Source: a bacterium
GTDB taxonomy: Bacteria; SZUA-79; Acidulodesulfobacterales; Acidulodesulfobacteraceae
Length of the DNA stretch: 48,995 nucleotides
Assembly: GCA_021818985.1 (NCBI GenBank)
Contig: JAKASO010000011.1
Location: 1 to 48,995 of the forward strand
Direction of reading: 5' to 3'
In this document: one piece after another, positions 1 to 8,768 of the stretch
How positions within the stretch are numbered: position 1 is the first letter of the stretch
Layout: every line of letters starts with the position of its first letter
Made by a program: the position numbers and the translations under genes
The notes under the pieces: generated by a model
What the model was told of the DNA's origin: nothing
Database searches by the model: none
The model's input: only the letters and a program-made list of their open reading frames with translations

Positions 1-183
1 TAAATTCTCTAACGATTTTAAGGCGATCCGGTTTCTTGCGCTTTTTATCCGTTTTTCCTCTTGAGTGAGATCCGGCGGCAATATGTCAAGTAAAAGAACG
101 TCTATGCCGGCATTTGCAAAATGAGCGGCAAGTTGTGAACCCATTACCCCCGAACCCAATATTCCGACTTTCTTAATAAGCAT
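1..183 (-). CDS. 3-hydroxyacyl-CoA dehydrogenase, N-terminal part (FadN/YusL-like), cut by window edge
   Basis: Only the first 61 residues are in the window; the gene continues past base 1. The protein opens with a Rossmann dinucleotide-binding motif, GSGVMGSQLAAHFANAG, followed by a strand ending LLLDI, as in NAD-binding 3-hydroxyacyl-CoA dehydrogenases. The following PPDLTQEEKR...RNRIALKSLE stretch resembles the large FadN/YusL-type enzymes of beta-oxidation, which oxidise 3-hydroxyacyl-CoA to 3-ketoacyl-CoA. The ATG at 183 has GGAG six bases upstream. It lies just downstream of an acyl-CoA synthetase gene in the same direction, which fits a fatty-acid degradation cluster. Full length and any fused hydratase domain cannot be seen. 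Confidence 0.8.
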   Translation of the reverse strand, partial: MLIKKVGILGSGVMGSQLAAHFANAGIDVLLLDILPPDLTQEEKRIKSARNRIALKSLENL

Positions 184-205
184 ATAAACTCCTAAACTCT
201 CCAAA

Positions 206-240
206 ATGTTTATATTTATAAATATATTTATAAATATATT
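206..240. repeat. AT-only tandem/palindromic repeat
   Basis: The gap between the acyl-CoA synthetase stop and the next gene holds two copies of the 12-mer TTTATAAATATA, each partly self-complementary. It could act as a weak hairpin in the transcript, but it has no GC stem and no proven role. Confidence 0.4.
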
Positions 241-2105
241 TTTTCTATTTTCTCTTTGTATTTAGAATAGATAATATATTTTTTTGGCTTTAAGGTAGGC
301 GTCAATTCGCCGTTTTCTATGGAAAAATCGTCCGGTATGATCAGAAATTTCTTTATCGTCTCGGCTCCAGACAGATTCTTATTAACGGATTTGACGATTT
401 TTTGGATTAGTTCCGTTACTAAATCATTTTTGGAAAGATCTTTTAAATCAGAATATTTGATATCTTTTTCCCTTGCAAATTCTACTATCTTTTCATAGTT
501 TAAAGTTATCAAGACAACGGCATAAGGCCTCTTATCCCCGTATAGACAGGCGTTCGATATATATTTGGAGCGCTTTAAAAGTGTTTCGATAGGCTGCGGC
601 GCTATGTTTATGCCGTATGAAGTTATAATAAGGTCTTTTTTCCTGTCGGTTATATAAACAAATCCATCACCGTCAATTCTCCCTATATCGCCTGTTCTAA
701 ACCAACCATCCTCCAAAAAAGCCTCTTTTGTTTCATATTCCATATTATAATAGCCTTTTGCAACCTGGGGACCTTTAAACAAAAGCTCATTATCGTCGGA
801 TACCCTGACCAAAGTATTTTCCAACGGCGTTCCTACTGAACCGAACTTGTTTTTTGAAACCGTATTTAAACACAAAACGGGGGAAGTTTCGGTTAAACCG
901 TAGCCTTCCAGAACAAAAAGTCCCAGCGACCAAAAGAAAATATTTATATTCAAATCCAATGGCGCGCCACCCGAGAAAAAAAATTTAAAATCAGAAAGGC
1001 CCAACGATTTTTTTACTTTTTTAAATAGCAGCTTTTCAAATATCTTATATTTAAAAAATATAAATAATGAAGGTTTTTTTAATAAATATTTAGCCGTTAT
1101 ATAATCTCTTCCAACTTTAATTCCGTAATGAAATATATTTTTTTTAAAAGCCCGTAAATTATGAACCTCATCAAAAATTCTTGAATACATTTTTTCCAGA
1201 AGCCTGGGAACGCTCACTATAACGGTAGGCTTTGATTCTTTCATATTAACGGCTATTTTTTCGATTGATTCGACAAATACAATTTTGGCGCCCAGATAAA
1301 GCGCCAGATAAAAGCTGTCCGTCTTTCCCAAAATATGGCTAAACGGCAAAAAGGTCAGGAATATATCGTGTTCGTTAACAGCGTAATCAACTTTTTTATT
1401 AGTGTAAAACATATTGGACAAAATATTTCCGTGCGTTAAAAGAACGCCTTTAGGATTTCCCGTAGTTCCTGACGTGTATAAGATTGTATAAATATCCTCT
1501 GAACTGATTTTGTCTATTTTATTCTCTATTTCCTGAATTCCCTTTATATGTTCCTCTCTTGATTCCGGGTCCTCTTTGCAAAGATCCCATAAATTAATTA
1601 AAGGCACGAATTTATCTATTAGATTATCTAGGTTATCCGGCAGATTATCTGGATTATCTTCTAATAGGCTATCTTTTGAGAATTTTTCAAAACCGACGGC
1701 AAATTCCAAGAAAGGCAGTTCGTCCTTTACTTCTAAAAGTTTAACGTATTGCGCCTTAGTGGAGACAAATATTGCCTTGGAAGCCGAATGATTCAGGATA
1801 TATGCAACCTGCTTTGAGGAATCCGTATGGTAAATAGGAACTTCAACGGCTCCAAGATTAAGTATGCCGAAATCGGCATATGCCCAGTAGTGATTAGTTT
1901 CGGAAAGAACCGCAACTTTATCGCCGCTTCTTATTCCCATCTTTTTAAGGCCCAGAGAGACTTTTATAGCCGTTAAATAAAGTTTTTTATACGTTAGATC
2001 GAAATATTTTCCGTCTTTTTTATACGAAAGGGCGGTGTTGTTCTCGTATAATTTTGCATTTACCTTTAACATTGAGGGAATTGATTTATGTAAAAAATCG
2101 GTCAT
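228..2105 (-). CDS. fadD: Long-chain acyl-CoA synthetase (AMP-forming)
   Basis: This 625-residue protein activates fatty acids to acyl-CoA through an acyl-AMP intermediate. The adenylate-forming signatures are all present: YTSGTTGNPKG at 210-220, GYGLTETSP at 401-409, GWFRTGDIG at 467-475 and the hinge DRKKDLI from 487. The family is membrane-associated (long-chain type), and the hydrophobic segment near 345-362 fits that. Residues about 145-195 form an insertion with a low-complexity NPDNLPDNLDNL run encoded by a degenerate repeat. The start has GAGGCG upstream. Its downstream neighbour is a hydroxyacyl-CoA dehydrogenase, suggesting beta-oxidation; a role in lipid synthesis is also possible. 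The exact chain-length preference cannot be read from sequence. Confidence 0.9.
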   Translation of the reverse strand: MTDFLHKSIPSMLKVNAKLYENNTALSYKKDGKYFDLTYKKLYLTAIKVSLGLKKMGIRSGDKVAVLSETNHYWAYADFGILNLGAVEVPIYHTDSSKQVAYILNHSASKAIFVSTKAQYVKLLEVKDELPFLEFAVGFEKFSKDSLLEDNPDNLPDNLDNLIDKFVPLINLWDLCKEDPESREEHIKGIQEIENKIDKISSEDIYTILYTSGTTGNPKGVLLTHGNILSNMFYTNKKVDYAVNEHDIFLTFLPFSHILGKTDSFYLALYLGAKIVFVESIEKIAVNMKESKPTVIVSVPRLLEKMYSRIFDEVHNLRAFKKNIFHYGIKVGRDYITAKYLLKKPSLFIFFKYKIFEKLLFKKVKKSLGLSDFKFFFSGGAPLDLNINIFFWSLGLFVLEGYGLTETSPVLCLNTVSKNKFGSVGTPLENTLVRVSDDNELLFKGPQVAKGYYNMEYETKEAFLEDGWFRTGDIGRIDGDGFVYITDRKKDLIITSYGINIAPQPIETLLKRSKYISNACLYGDKRPYAVVLITLNYEKIVEFAREKDIKYSDLKDLSKNDLVTELIQKIVKSVNKNLSGAETIKKFLIIPDDFSIENGELTPTLKPKKYIIYSKYKEKIEKIYL

Positions 2106-2189
2106 ATAATCGCCTCGAACATACTTTAAATAAAAGAAACCCCTATGCGAAAAGTCAAATAACCGGAGAAATAACGCCCTGTCTTAAGC

Positions 2190-3752
2190 TCAGCCGAGCC
2201 TTTTTATGACCTTTTCTTTGCCGAGTAAAAGCGCAATTTTGATTATTGAAGGACCGTCTATCTTACCCGTTAAAAAAAAGCGCAGTGTTTCATAAACGTC
2301 TTTCAGATTTTTTCCCGATCTTTCAGCCGTTTGTTTGACCGTTTCTTTTAGCATTTCTTCGGTAAGCGCAGATTCTTTTTCTATCGCATTTCTTAACGCA
2401 GTTTTAATTCCTTCGTCATAGTTAGCATAGTTAATATTAGCGGCGTTAACTTCACCCGAACCGGCACCGGCGCCGGTCGAAGACCCGTTCATGATTCTAA
2501 TCGTAAAATCGTCATAAAAAACGCCTATCTCTTCCATTATCTCTTTAATTGTCTTGTATTCATTTTTTAAAAAACCGATTATTTTTAACAATGCCTCATA
2601 TTTGTAATAACTTTCCAATTTTTTTAAAGCATTAAGATATGATAGAGCCAAAAACTTTTCTTTCATAATATCAATAAGGTCTTTTGCAGATATTTGCTTC
2701 AAATGCCTTTCGTTTATAAACCTTAATTTTTCTTCGTCGAATACGGCACCAGAACTCTTTGCCTTAGCAATATCAAAAAGTTTCGCCATTTCAGAGACGC
2801 TTGAAAATACCTCTTTTTCAGCCGCTTTGGCATGCTTTTTCAGATTACCGTTATCCTCATCCTGCACAAACCTACCGCCTCTGGGAACGGCAAAAGCATT
2901 GCCGGTAATCGCAAGGTAGTTTAAAACTGCTTCCGGCAGATAACCTGAATTTTTGTAGTGATCAATATTTGAATTTAAGTCCCGTTTCGACATGAGTTTG
3001 CCGTCTTTTCCGTATAAGAGGGAAATATGAGCAAAAACAGGAGGGGTTTTTTCAAAAGATTTACAAAGTATAAGCTGTTTTGGAGTATTCGATATATGAT
3101 CCTCCCCCCTTATGACATGGGATATATCTAAATCAATGTCGTCAACAATCGAGGCAAAATTATACGTAAACCTGCCACCTGACGTTTTTAAAATAAAATC
3201 GCCGGTCAAACGGCTATTAAAACTAACATTGCCATGAACGAGATCATTAAAAACTATGTTTGATATGCCGGATTTTACCGTATTAAATCTAATAGAAGGG
3301 GATAAATCTTCTTCTTCTAATTTTTTACGCAAAACCGCTTTTTCTTCATCATTAAGATTACGACATCTGCCACTATATATATAAGGCTTTTTAGCCTTTA
3401 TGGCAAGCTCCTTTGATTTTAATAAATCTTTTTCCGTGCAGAAACATTCGTATATTAAATCTTTATCTTTAAGCGCATCTAAATATTTTTCATAGACTGC
3501 CGCTCTTTCCGATTGGCGGTAAAATTCATCCCAGTTAAGATCGAACCATTTAAGATCGTTAAGTATCGAATTTTCGTATTCCTTTTTGCTTCTGCCGGGA
3601 TCAGTATCGTCTATCCTTAAGATAAACTTTCCGGCATATTTTTTTGCAAAAAGGTAATTAAAAAAAGCCGTCCTTAAGCCGCCTATGTGAAGATTGCCGG
3701 TAGGACTGGGAGCAAAACGAACTTTTACTTCTACTTCATTATTTTTTTTCAC
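2190..3752 (-). CDS. gltX: Glutamyl-tRNA synthetase
   Basis: A class I synthetase of 520 residues that charges tRNA(Glu). It shows PSPTGNLHIGG (HIGH-type motif at 22-25), the Rossmann insertion, and the KMSKS-type loop LMSKR at 253-257. A possible zinc-site remnant is C103-x-C105 with C130. Two inserts are unusual: about 290-316, charged and with an RGGRF start, and about 422-447, Ser/Gly/Ala/Asn-rich, both outside the catalytic core. Its start overlaps the ispF stop by four bases (ATGA), so the two are translationally coupled. Whether it is discriminating or also charges tRNA(Gln) cannot be decided here; no gatCAB is in view. Confidence 0.95.
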   Translation of the reverse strand: MKKNNEVEVKVRFAPSPTGNLHIGGLRTAFFNYLFAKKYAGKFILRIDDTDPGRSKKEYENSILNDLKWFDLNWDEFYRQSERAAVYEKYLDALKDKDLIYECFCTEKDLLKSKELAIKAKKPYIYSGRCRNLNDEEKAVLRKKLEEEDLSPSIRFNTVKSGISNIVFNDLVHGNVSFNSRLTGDFILKTSGGRFTYNFASIVDDIDLDISHVIRGEDHISNTPKQLILCKSFEKTPPVFAHISLLYGKDGKLMSKRDLNSNIDHYKNSGYLPEAVLNYLAITGNAFAVPRGGRFVQDEDNGNLKKHAKAAEKEVFSSVSEMAKLFDIAKAKSSGAVFDEEKLRFINERHLKQISAKDLIDIMKEKFLALSYLNALKKLESYYKYEALLKIIGFLKNEYKTIKEIMEEIGVFYDDFTIRIMNGSSTGAGAGSGEVNAANINYANYDEGIKTALRNAIEKESALTEEMLKETVKQTAERSGKNLKDVYETLRFFLTGKIDGPSIIKIALLLGKEKVIKRLG

Positions 3753-4282
3753 TTTTGATCACATTCCACACATTCCATAAGAAGACACACACTAAAACAT
3801 TCTATCGCCTGTCCGCTGCCAACGGCATCAACGCCTTCCTTTGTCTTCCCTTTTATATTTATAGCGGAGGTTTCAACGCCAAGGGTTTTTGCGATGACCG
3901 TGATCATTTCCTGCTTGTAATTTATTATCTTCGGAGATTGCGTGACAATAATCACATCAGCATTGACCAGCACATAACCTTTTTTTTTAACGGCGTTATA
4001 GGCTTCCATCAGCATCTTTAAGCTGCTAATCCCTTTTGTTTCTTCCAGATTATTATCCGGAAAAAGTTCGCCTATATCCAAAAGGCCCGACCCGCCTAAA
4101 ATGGCATCGATTAATGAATGTAGAACAACATCGCCGTCCGAATGAGCAACAACCCCTTTATGATCCTTAATTAAAATTCCGCCGAGGTAAAGCCCTTCTA
4201 AACTTCCAACCTCGCGTCCATCATTTCTATGACCTGCAAATCTGTGAATATCGTATCCGCAGCCTATTCTGATCCCGACCAA
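3749..4282 (-). CDS. ispF: 2-C-methyl-D-erythritol 2,4-cyclodiphosphate synthase
   Basis: Catalyses cyclisation of CDP-methylerythritol 2-phosphate in the MEP isoprenoid pathway. The metal site GYDIHRF (D11, H13) and H55 in HSDGDVVLHSLIDA are present, followed by DIGELFPD at 69-76; 177 residues is slightly longer than the usual 155-160 because of a short insert near 17-30 and a C-terminal tail. The start is a TTG (4280-4282) with GGGG about six bases upstream; no ATG fits ahead of the conserved N-terminus. It lies between ispD and gltX on the same strand. Confidence 0.95.
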   Translation of the reverse strand: MVGIRIGCGYDIHRFAGHRNDGREVGSLEGLYLGGILIKDHKGVVAHSDGDVVLHSLIDAILGGSGLLDIGELFPDNNLEETKGISSLKMLMEAYNAVKKKGYVLVNADVIIVTQSPKIINYKQEMITVIAKTLGVETSAINIKGKTKEGVDAVGSGQAIECFSVCLLMECVECDQK

Positions 4283-4327
4283 TTTTACCCCGTGCTTTTT
4301 ATAATTAATATAAAATATAAAATTTAA

Positions 4328-5206
4328 TTAATTCGATTCGTTTCCTTTTTTAAATTCTTCGAGTAAAAAACCGGCAATCTTTACATCGAGAGCAGACGTT
4401 ATCTTAATGTTAAATTCGCTTGATTGGACAATTCCGGCAGGATAACCCGCCATTTCGAGCAGTGAAATATCGTCCGTAAAAACAAAGCCGCTCATAAAAG
4501 CATCGTCCATTGCCTTTTTTATTATACCGAATTTGAAAACCTGCGGGGTCTTTGACACAACAAGCTCTTCTCTCTTCAATGTCTCTAAGTTAAGGGATAT
4601 ATTTCCGTCCATTTTTTCATTGGCGAAAGACCGGTTAAGAACACGCTTAATCGTTTCGGCAGCAGGCTTGCATAAAAATGAAGATCCGTGCAGAACAGCC
4701 TGCTTAAGAAGAGCTTTAAGCTCAAAATCATAAACAAAAGGCCTGGCAGAATCATGGATAAAAACTGTAATCCCGTTGTCCGTAGCCGGTTCATTAACTC
4801 CTTTTTTGGATATCTTTAAAGGGTCAACTTCTCTGCCAGGTTTATGTATATTATTGAGCCCACCGCTAACGGCACCTTTGGAAGTTTTATTTACAAAATT
4901 ATCCCCGATAAATTTTAAAGCGGCGTAAACCGAACCCTGCCTGTGTTTGCCGCCGGCAATGACCTTAAATTTTTTAAGGACATTTTTTTTATAAGCGGCT
5001 TCAAAAAAACCAGTCCAGTCAAAATCTAAAACATCTTTGGGCGGGATAGTTACGATGATTTTCTCAAAATTTATATCCGAATTAATAAAAATGTCAAGGC
5101 TGCGTAAGATAATTTCCCTGCCGCCGATTTTTGCAAGCTGCTTTGGTAAGCCGAGCCCTGCCCTTATACCGGCACCCGCGGCAAGCAGAACTGCAAAGAC
5201 CCTCAT
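4328..5206 (-). CDS. ispD: 2-C-methyl-D-erythritol 4-phosphate cytidylyltransferase with an internal insertion
   Basis: Transfers CMP from CTP to methylerythritol phosphate, the third MEP step. The nucleotide-binding loop LLAAGAGIRAGLGLPKQ (7-23), the GGKHRQGSVYAAL motif (85-97) and HDSARPF (151-157) are intact. The protein is 292 residues against the usual 225-240; the excess is a block at about 103-144 rich in Gly, Lys and Asn placed just before the HDSARP strand. This is a surface loop in known IspD structures, so activity is probably kept. GGGGAAAG precedes the ATG. It is followed by ispF 45 bases downstream. Confidence 0.94.
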   Translation of the reverse strand: MRVFAVLLAAGAGIRAGLGLPKQLAKIGGREIILRSLDIFINSDINFEKIIVTIPPKDVLDFDWTGFFEAAYKKNVLKKFKVIAGGKHRQGSVYAALKFIGDNFVNKTSKGAVSGGLNNIHKPGREVDPLKISKKGVNEPATDNGITVFIHDSARPFVYDFELKALLKQAVLHGSSFLCKPAAETIKRVLNRSFANEKMDGNISLNLETLKREELVVSKTPQVFKFGIIKKAMDDAFMSGFVFTDDISLLEMAGYPAGIVQSSEFNIKITSALDVKIAGFLLEEFKKGNESN

Positions 5207-5242
5207 AATCTTTCCCCTATTCCAACACTTTTCTTATTTTAT

Positions 5243-6274
5243 CTAAACCTGCTCTTTTTCGTAATTGATCTTTGCAAATATCATTCTGCCGGACGATGTT
5301 TGAAGAACGCTTGTAACTATAACATCAAGCTCTGAACCGACTAACTTAATGGCATCTTCGACGACAACCATTGTGCCATCATCCATGTATGCGATACCCT
5401 GATTTTTCTCTCTGCCTTCCTTCGTTATCAAAACATGCATGGTCTCACCTGGAAGCAGGATCGGACGGAGCGCTTTGGCAAGTTCGTTAATATTCAGAAC
5501 TTGAATATTTTGAACTAAAGCGACTTTATTCAAATTAAAATCGTTTGTAATTATCTTTCCGTCTTTTTCTTTTGCAAGCATTATAAGTTTAGCATCAACA
5601 TCTTTGACATGAGGATAATCGAGATCAATAAACTCTATGTTGATGGTTTTATCTTCCTTCATCTCATTTAATATATCCAGCCCCCTTCTCCCTTTAACCC
5701 GTTTAAGCGGGTCCTGCGAGTCCGCAATATGCTGAAGTTCATGAAGGACAAAGGTGGGAATAACAAATATGCCGTCAATAAACCCGGTTTTTGCCACATC
5801 GAGTATCCTGCCGTCAATTAAAGAGCTTGTATCAATAACCTTGTAATTCTGGTTTGGATGAAACTTCTCAAAAGCCTTTAATTTGCCCAGTGGTAAAAAA
5901 TCCTCTTTGCTTGCCCTTAAACCGATTATTAAACCAAGATAGCCTGCAACAAAATTCACAAAAGCATAAGAAACATAACCGGTTATTCCGCTGGTAAAGA
6001 ACGTTTTAAAAAGCTTATATGTCAAATAATTGACGATAAAAAGAGCTATAAAAAGTCCTATTCCCCCGCTTAATATTTTTTTTGTAGAAATGTTTTCCAT
6101 GCCCTTTTCAAGTGTTATAACAATAAAGCCGATCGTAAATCCGAAAAGAAGCCCGAGGTATGATAAAAGGTCGTTATGCCAGTATGCTTTTCCAATCAGG
6201 TAACCAAGCACGGAAGACGTCAAGACTAGGATGGCCCTTACAAAAAAGATTGGTTTTTTTTTAAAAATATTCAT
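5243..6274 (-). CDS. YacL-like membrane PIN/TRAM protein
   Basis: A 343-residue protein with four predicted membrane helices in the first 120 residues (about 10-30, 38-56, 68-88, 100-120), then a PIN nuclease-like domain starting VIDTSSLIDGRILDV (146-160), with further acidic residues in IITNDFNLNKVA, and a C-terminal TRAM RNA-binding domain from about 270. This matches YacL of Bacillus and its relatives, a membrane-tethered putative RNase of unproven target. It sits directly upstream of ispD-ispF-gltX, the same order as in many Gram-positive and deltaproteobacterial genomes. No good Shine-Dalgarno sequence is seen before the ATG. Confidence 0.9.
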   Translation of the reverse strand: MNIFKKKPIFFVRAILVLTSSVLGYLIGKAYWHNDLLSYLGLLFGFTIGFIVITLEKGMENISTKKILSGGIGLFIALFIVNYLTYKLFKTFFTSGITGYVSYAFVNFVAGYLGLIIGLRASKEDFLPLGKLKAFEKFHPNQNYKVIDTSSLIDGRILDVAKTGFIDGIFVIPTFVLHELQHIADSQDPLKRVKGRRGLDILNEMKEDKTINIEFIDLDYPHVKDVDAKLIMLAKEKDGKIITNDFNLNKVALVQNIQVLNINELAKALRPILLPGETMHVLITKEGREKNQGIAYMDDGTMVVVEDAIKLVGSELDVIVTSVLQTSSGRMIFAKINYEKEQV

Positions 6275-6322
6275 AAGTTTATTTGTTTAAAATTTAAAAA
6301 TCCGTTAATTATTTAAAATAAC

Positions 6323-6375
6323 TATAATTATTCTTTTTATAATTATATAAAGTAATTATAAAAAGAATAATTATA
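6323..6375. repeat. Perfect 23-bp inverted repeat, 7-base loop
   Basis: Arms 6323-6345 and 6353-6375 are exact reverse complements with loop TATAAAG. Each arm has one C or G and is otherwise A/T. It lies in the carD-yacL gap, downstream of carD. It could form a long transcript hairpin that acts as a terminator or mRNA end stabiliser, or a cruciform. No U-tract of normal length follows on either side. Confidence 0.8.
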
Positions 6376-6438
6376 AAAAAGAGATAAAAGCTCTATAATT
6401 TAATAAAAAAATTTAATAAAAATATTAAAATTATTATC

Positions 6439-6467
6439 GTTGTGCTTAAAAGGGTTGTGCTTAAAAG
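6439..6467. repeat. Tandem 14-base duplication (GTTGTGCTTAAAAG x2)
   Basis: Two identical 14-base copies (6439-6452 and 6454-6467) are separated by one G, giving a 15-base period. They lie 30 bases beyond the carD stop on the transcribed strand. No role is known. Confidence 0.7.
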
Positions 6468-6498
6468 ATCATTTATTACCGTACGATGAAAAAGATTG

Positions 6499-6984
6499 CT
6501 AAATGAATATCCTGTTTATCTGTTCTTCCACATAGTTTTCCGGACGCTGCGTAACCATGGATATTTCTTTTACTATTAAATGCTTTGCCTTTTCAAACAT
6601 CTTTTTTTCGGCAAAAGATAGTTCCTTTTCGACCTTTAAAAGATAAAGGTCCCGTAAGACCTCGGCTACCTCAAACAGACAGGATGAACACAATTTGGAG
6701 TTATATCCGTTATACCTTTTGTTCCAGGACTCCTTTCTTGAAAAAGTCTGTTTCGTTTTTGATTCCAGAATTTCAAAGACCTTTCTTATTTCATTTTCGC
6801 AAAGCAGCGGGCGTAAGCCAACTTCCGCCGCATTCTTAAGAGGCACCATTATCTTCATGTTATTCTCAAGTATCTTAATGTTATAAAAAGAAACCTCTGC
6901 CGAACCTATCATTTGAACAGAAGTTGATTCAATGATACCAACACCGTACCCTGGATAAAATGTAAAATCGTTTACCTTAAACAT
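6499..6984 (-). CDS. CarD-family transcriptional regulator
   Basis: CarD/CdnL-type proteins bind the RNA polymerase beta subunit through an N-terminal Tudor-like domain and stabilise open complexes, often at rRNA promoters. Here the N-terminus FKVNDFTFYPGYGVGII matches that domain, followed by a helical C-terminal part (about 95-161). The ATG at 6984 is chosen because AGGAGG sits five bases upstream; an in-frame GTG 18 bases earlier would swallow that site. A Cys pair in LCSSCLF (about 94-98) is not typical and may be incidental. It ends the menaquinone operon and precedes the yacL-ispD-ispF block. Confidence 0.88.
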   Translation of the reverse strand: MFKVNDFTFYPGYGVGIIESTSVQMIGSAEVSFYNIKILENNMKIMVPLKNAAEVGLRPLLCENEIRKVFEILESKTKQTFSRKESWNKRYNGYNSKLCSSCLFEVAEVLRDLYLLKVEKELSFAEKKMFEKAKHLIVKEISMVTQRPENYVEEQINRIFI

Positions 6985-7006
6985 TTTTACCTCCTTCACC
7001 ACTAAA

Positions 7007-8083
7007 TTAATTAAACATTACGTTATATATGGTATCTCTTTCAACAGGGATCTTCCCTGTCTCTTCAATGATCTTTTTTAGATTTTGAACGCTTAACCCT
7101 TTTTTGGTTTCGGAACCGGCTGCATGAGAGATCTTTTCTTCGATTAACGTTCCATCAAGATCGTCTGCTCCAAATGAAAGCGAAACCTGGGCAAGGTTAA
7201 TACCTAAATTCACAAAGAAAGTTTTTATATGTTTAAAATTATCTAAATACAACCTTGCAACCGCTATGACTCTCAGATCATCGTATCCGGATGTTTTACC
7301 TGAATTTTTTACGGCAGTATTTTTTGGCTGAAATGCAAAAGGAATAAATGACTTAAAACCCCCGGTGTCATCCTGAGCATCTCTTAAAAGTTCCATATGC
7401 ATAATTCTATCCATATATGATTCTTTTACGCCGTATAACATGGAAGCATTGGACGGGATTCCCAATAAATGGGCTGTTTTATGAATTTCAAGCCACTTTT
7501 CGGAACTTATTTTTTGAGGGCATATTTTTTTTCTAATATGTGGATTAAATATTTCGGCGCCGCCTCCAGGAAGGCTGCCTAAGCCATGATTTCTAAGATC
7601 GGTTAAAACTTCTTTAATGGCCAGCCCGGAAAGCCTCGAAAAATATTCGATTTCTACCGCTGTAAACGCCTGAATATGAAGGTGCGGAAAAGATTTCTTT
7701 ATCGCGGAAAGCATATAAGGATAATAATCGTAAGGCAAAGATGGATGAAGGCCGCCTACAATATGAACTTCTTTAAAGTTGTTTGTCTCCGAATGAGCGC
7801 GAATAAAATCTAAAATTTCTTTAACGCACATAGTATAAGCGTCTTCATCGGTTATTTTTTTGTAAAAGGCGCAAAAAGTGCATTTATTTTCGCAAATATT
7901 CGAATAGTTAATATGAATATTGACAATATAATAAACATTGTCGCCATTTACCTGAAAGTTTTTATAAGCGGCAAGCTCGCCTATCTGGAGAATATCGTTC
8001 GATTCAAATAAAAATAAGGCATCTTCGTTGGTAAGCCTTTCATTATTATACACCTTATACCTGATAAGTTTAAAACCGCTCAT
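7007..8083 (-). CDS. mqnE: Aminofutalosine synthase (radical SAM)
   Basis: MqnE joins 3-[(1-carboxyvinyl)oxy]benzoate to S-adenosylmethionine-derived adenosyl, the second step of the futalosine menaquinone pathway. The radical SAM cluster motif CENKCTFC lies at residues 64-71. The features GLGSLPGGGAEIF, ICPQKISSEKWLEIH, SNASMLYG and FIPFAFQPKNT follow MqnE rather than MqnC. The ATG at 8083, with GGGAGAG upstream, is preferred over a TTG-type extension 66 bases earlier; it leaves a 14-base overlap with the ubiX stop. It sits in one operon with UbiX, UbiA and UbiD homologues that act later in the same pathway. The length, 358 residues, is normal. Confidence 0.9.
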   Translation of the reverse strand: MSGFKLIRYKVYNNERLTNEDALFLFESNDILQIGELAAYKNFQVNGDNVYYIVNIHINYSNICENKCTFCAFYKKITDEDAYTMCVKEILDFIRAHSETNNFKEVHIVGGLHPSLPYDYYPYMLSAIKKSFPHLHIQAFTAVEIEYFSRLSGLAIKEVLTDLRNHGLGSLPGGGAEIFNPHIRKKICPQKISSEKWLEIHKTAHLLGIPSNASMLYGVKESYMDRIMHMELLRDAQDDTGGFKSFIPFAFQPKNTAVKNSGKTSGYDDLRVIAVARLYLDNFKHIKTFFVNLGINLAQVSLSFGADDLDGTLIEEKISHAAGSETKKGLSVQNLKKIIEETGKIPVERDTIYNVMFN

Positions 8084-8756
8084 AGCTCTCCCATCTTTTA
8101 AAAAGTTCGTTCGTAATACCAAACGAATCCAGTATCTTTCCCGTAACAAAATTTATCATATCCTCGATGGTTGCCGGCTTGTTGTAAAATGCCGGAACGG
8201 GAGGCAGGATAATTGCGCCTGAATACGATAATGAAAGCATATTTCTAAGATGAATATCGTTAAGAGGGGTTTCTCTCGGCGATAATATCAATCTCTTTCG
8301 TTCCTTAAGCATTACGTCTGCGGCTCTTTCTATAAGATTTCCGGAATTTCCGCATGCAATTCTCGATAAGCTACCCATTGAACATGGAACAACAGCCATT
8401 CCGTTAATATTTTTTGCGGAACCGCTTGAAATTTTTGCTTCTATGAGCGTTTCATCGAAATAGGTAAACATGCCCTTATCCAAATTAAACTTATACGAGA
8501 TTTCATCCATGATCTTATCGCCAATTTTATCGCCGTTTATCTTTGTAATGCCGGCCCATTCATCAGTATCAAGATCAGTAAAAATGTTAATTTCATCCTT
8601 TATAACCTTAAAAGCCGGCTTAGAGATTATGAGATAGACAAAAAAAAGACGGCTGCACAGTTCCTTTAAAAGGTTAAATCCGTAAATCGCTCCTGAAGCC
8701 CCTGTAATTGCAACAATATAAGAACTTTTTTCGTTATAAGAATTCTTTTCATTCAT
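8070..8756 (-). CDS. ubiX: UbiX-family flavin prenyltransferase (MqnM-type by context)
   Basis: Makes the prenylated FMN cofactor needed by UbiD-type decarboxylases. The FMN-binding start AITGASGAIYG (15-25), the PCSMGSLSRIACG block and the RKRLILSPRETPLN motif are all conserved, as is the C-terminal PPVPAFYNKPATIEDM region. A length of 228 is slightly above the usual 190-210 because of an insert near 65-95. It lies immediately downstream of ubiA and two genes below ubiD; with mqnE alongside, the partner decarboxylase is probably that of the futalosine pathway. No clear Shine-Dalgarno sequence precedes the ATG. Confidence 0.92.
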   Translation of the reverse strand: MNEKNSYNEKSSYIVAITGASGAIYGFNLLKELCSRLFFVYLIISKPAFKVIKDEINIFTDLDTDEWAGITKINGDKIGDKIMDEISYKFNLDKGMFTYFDETLIEAKISSGSAKNINGMAVVPCSMGSLSRIACGNSGNLIERAADVMLKERKRLILSPRETPLNDIHLRNMLSLSYSGAIILPPVPAFYNKPATIEDMINFVTGKILDSFGITNELFKRWESYERF

Positions 8757-8768
8757 ATAAAATAAAAA

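Noticed and set aside
1576..1791. Plus-strand reading frame opposite fadD
   Set aside because: It is antisense to the low-complexity insertion of fadD and has a Leu/Ser/Arg-biased sequence without any family motif.
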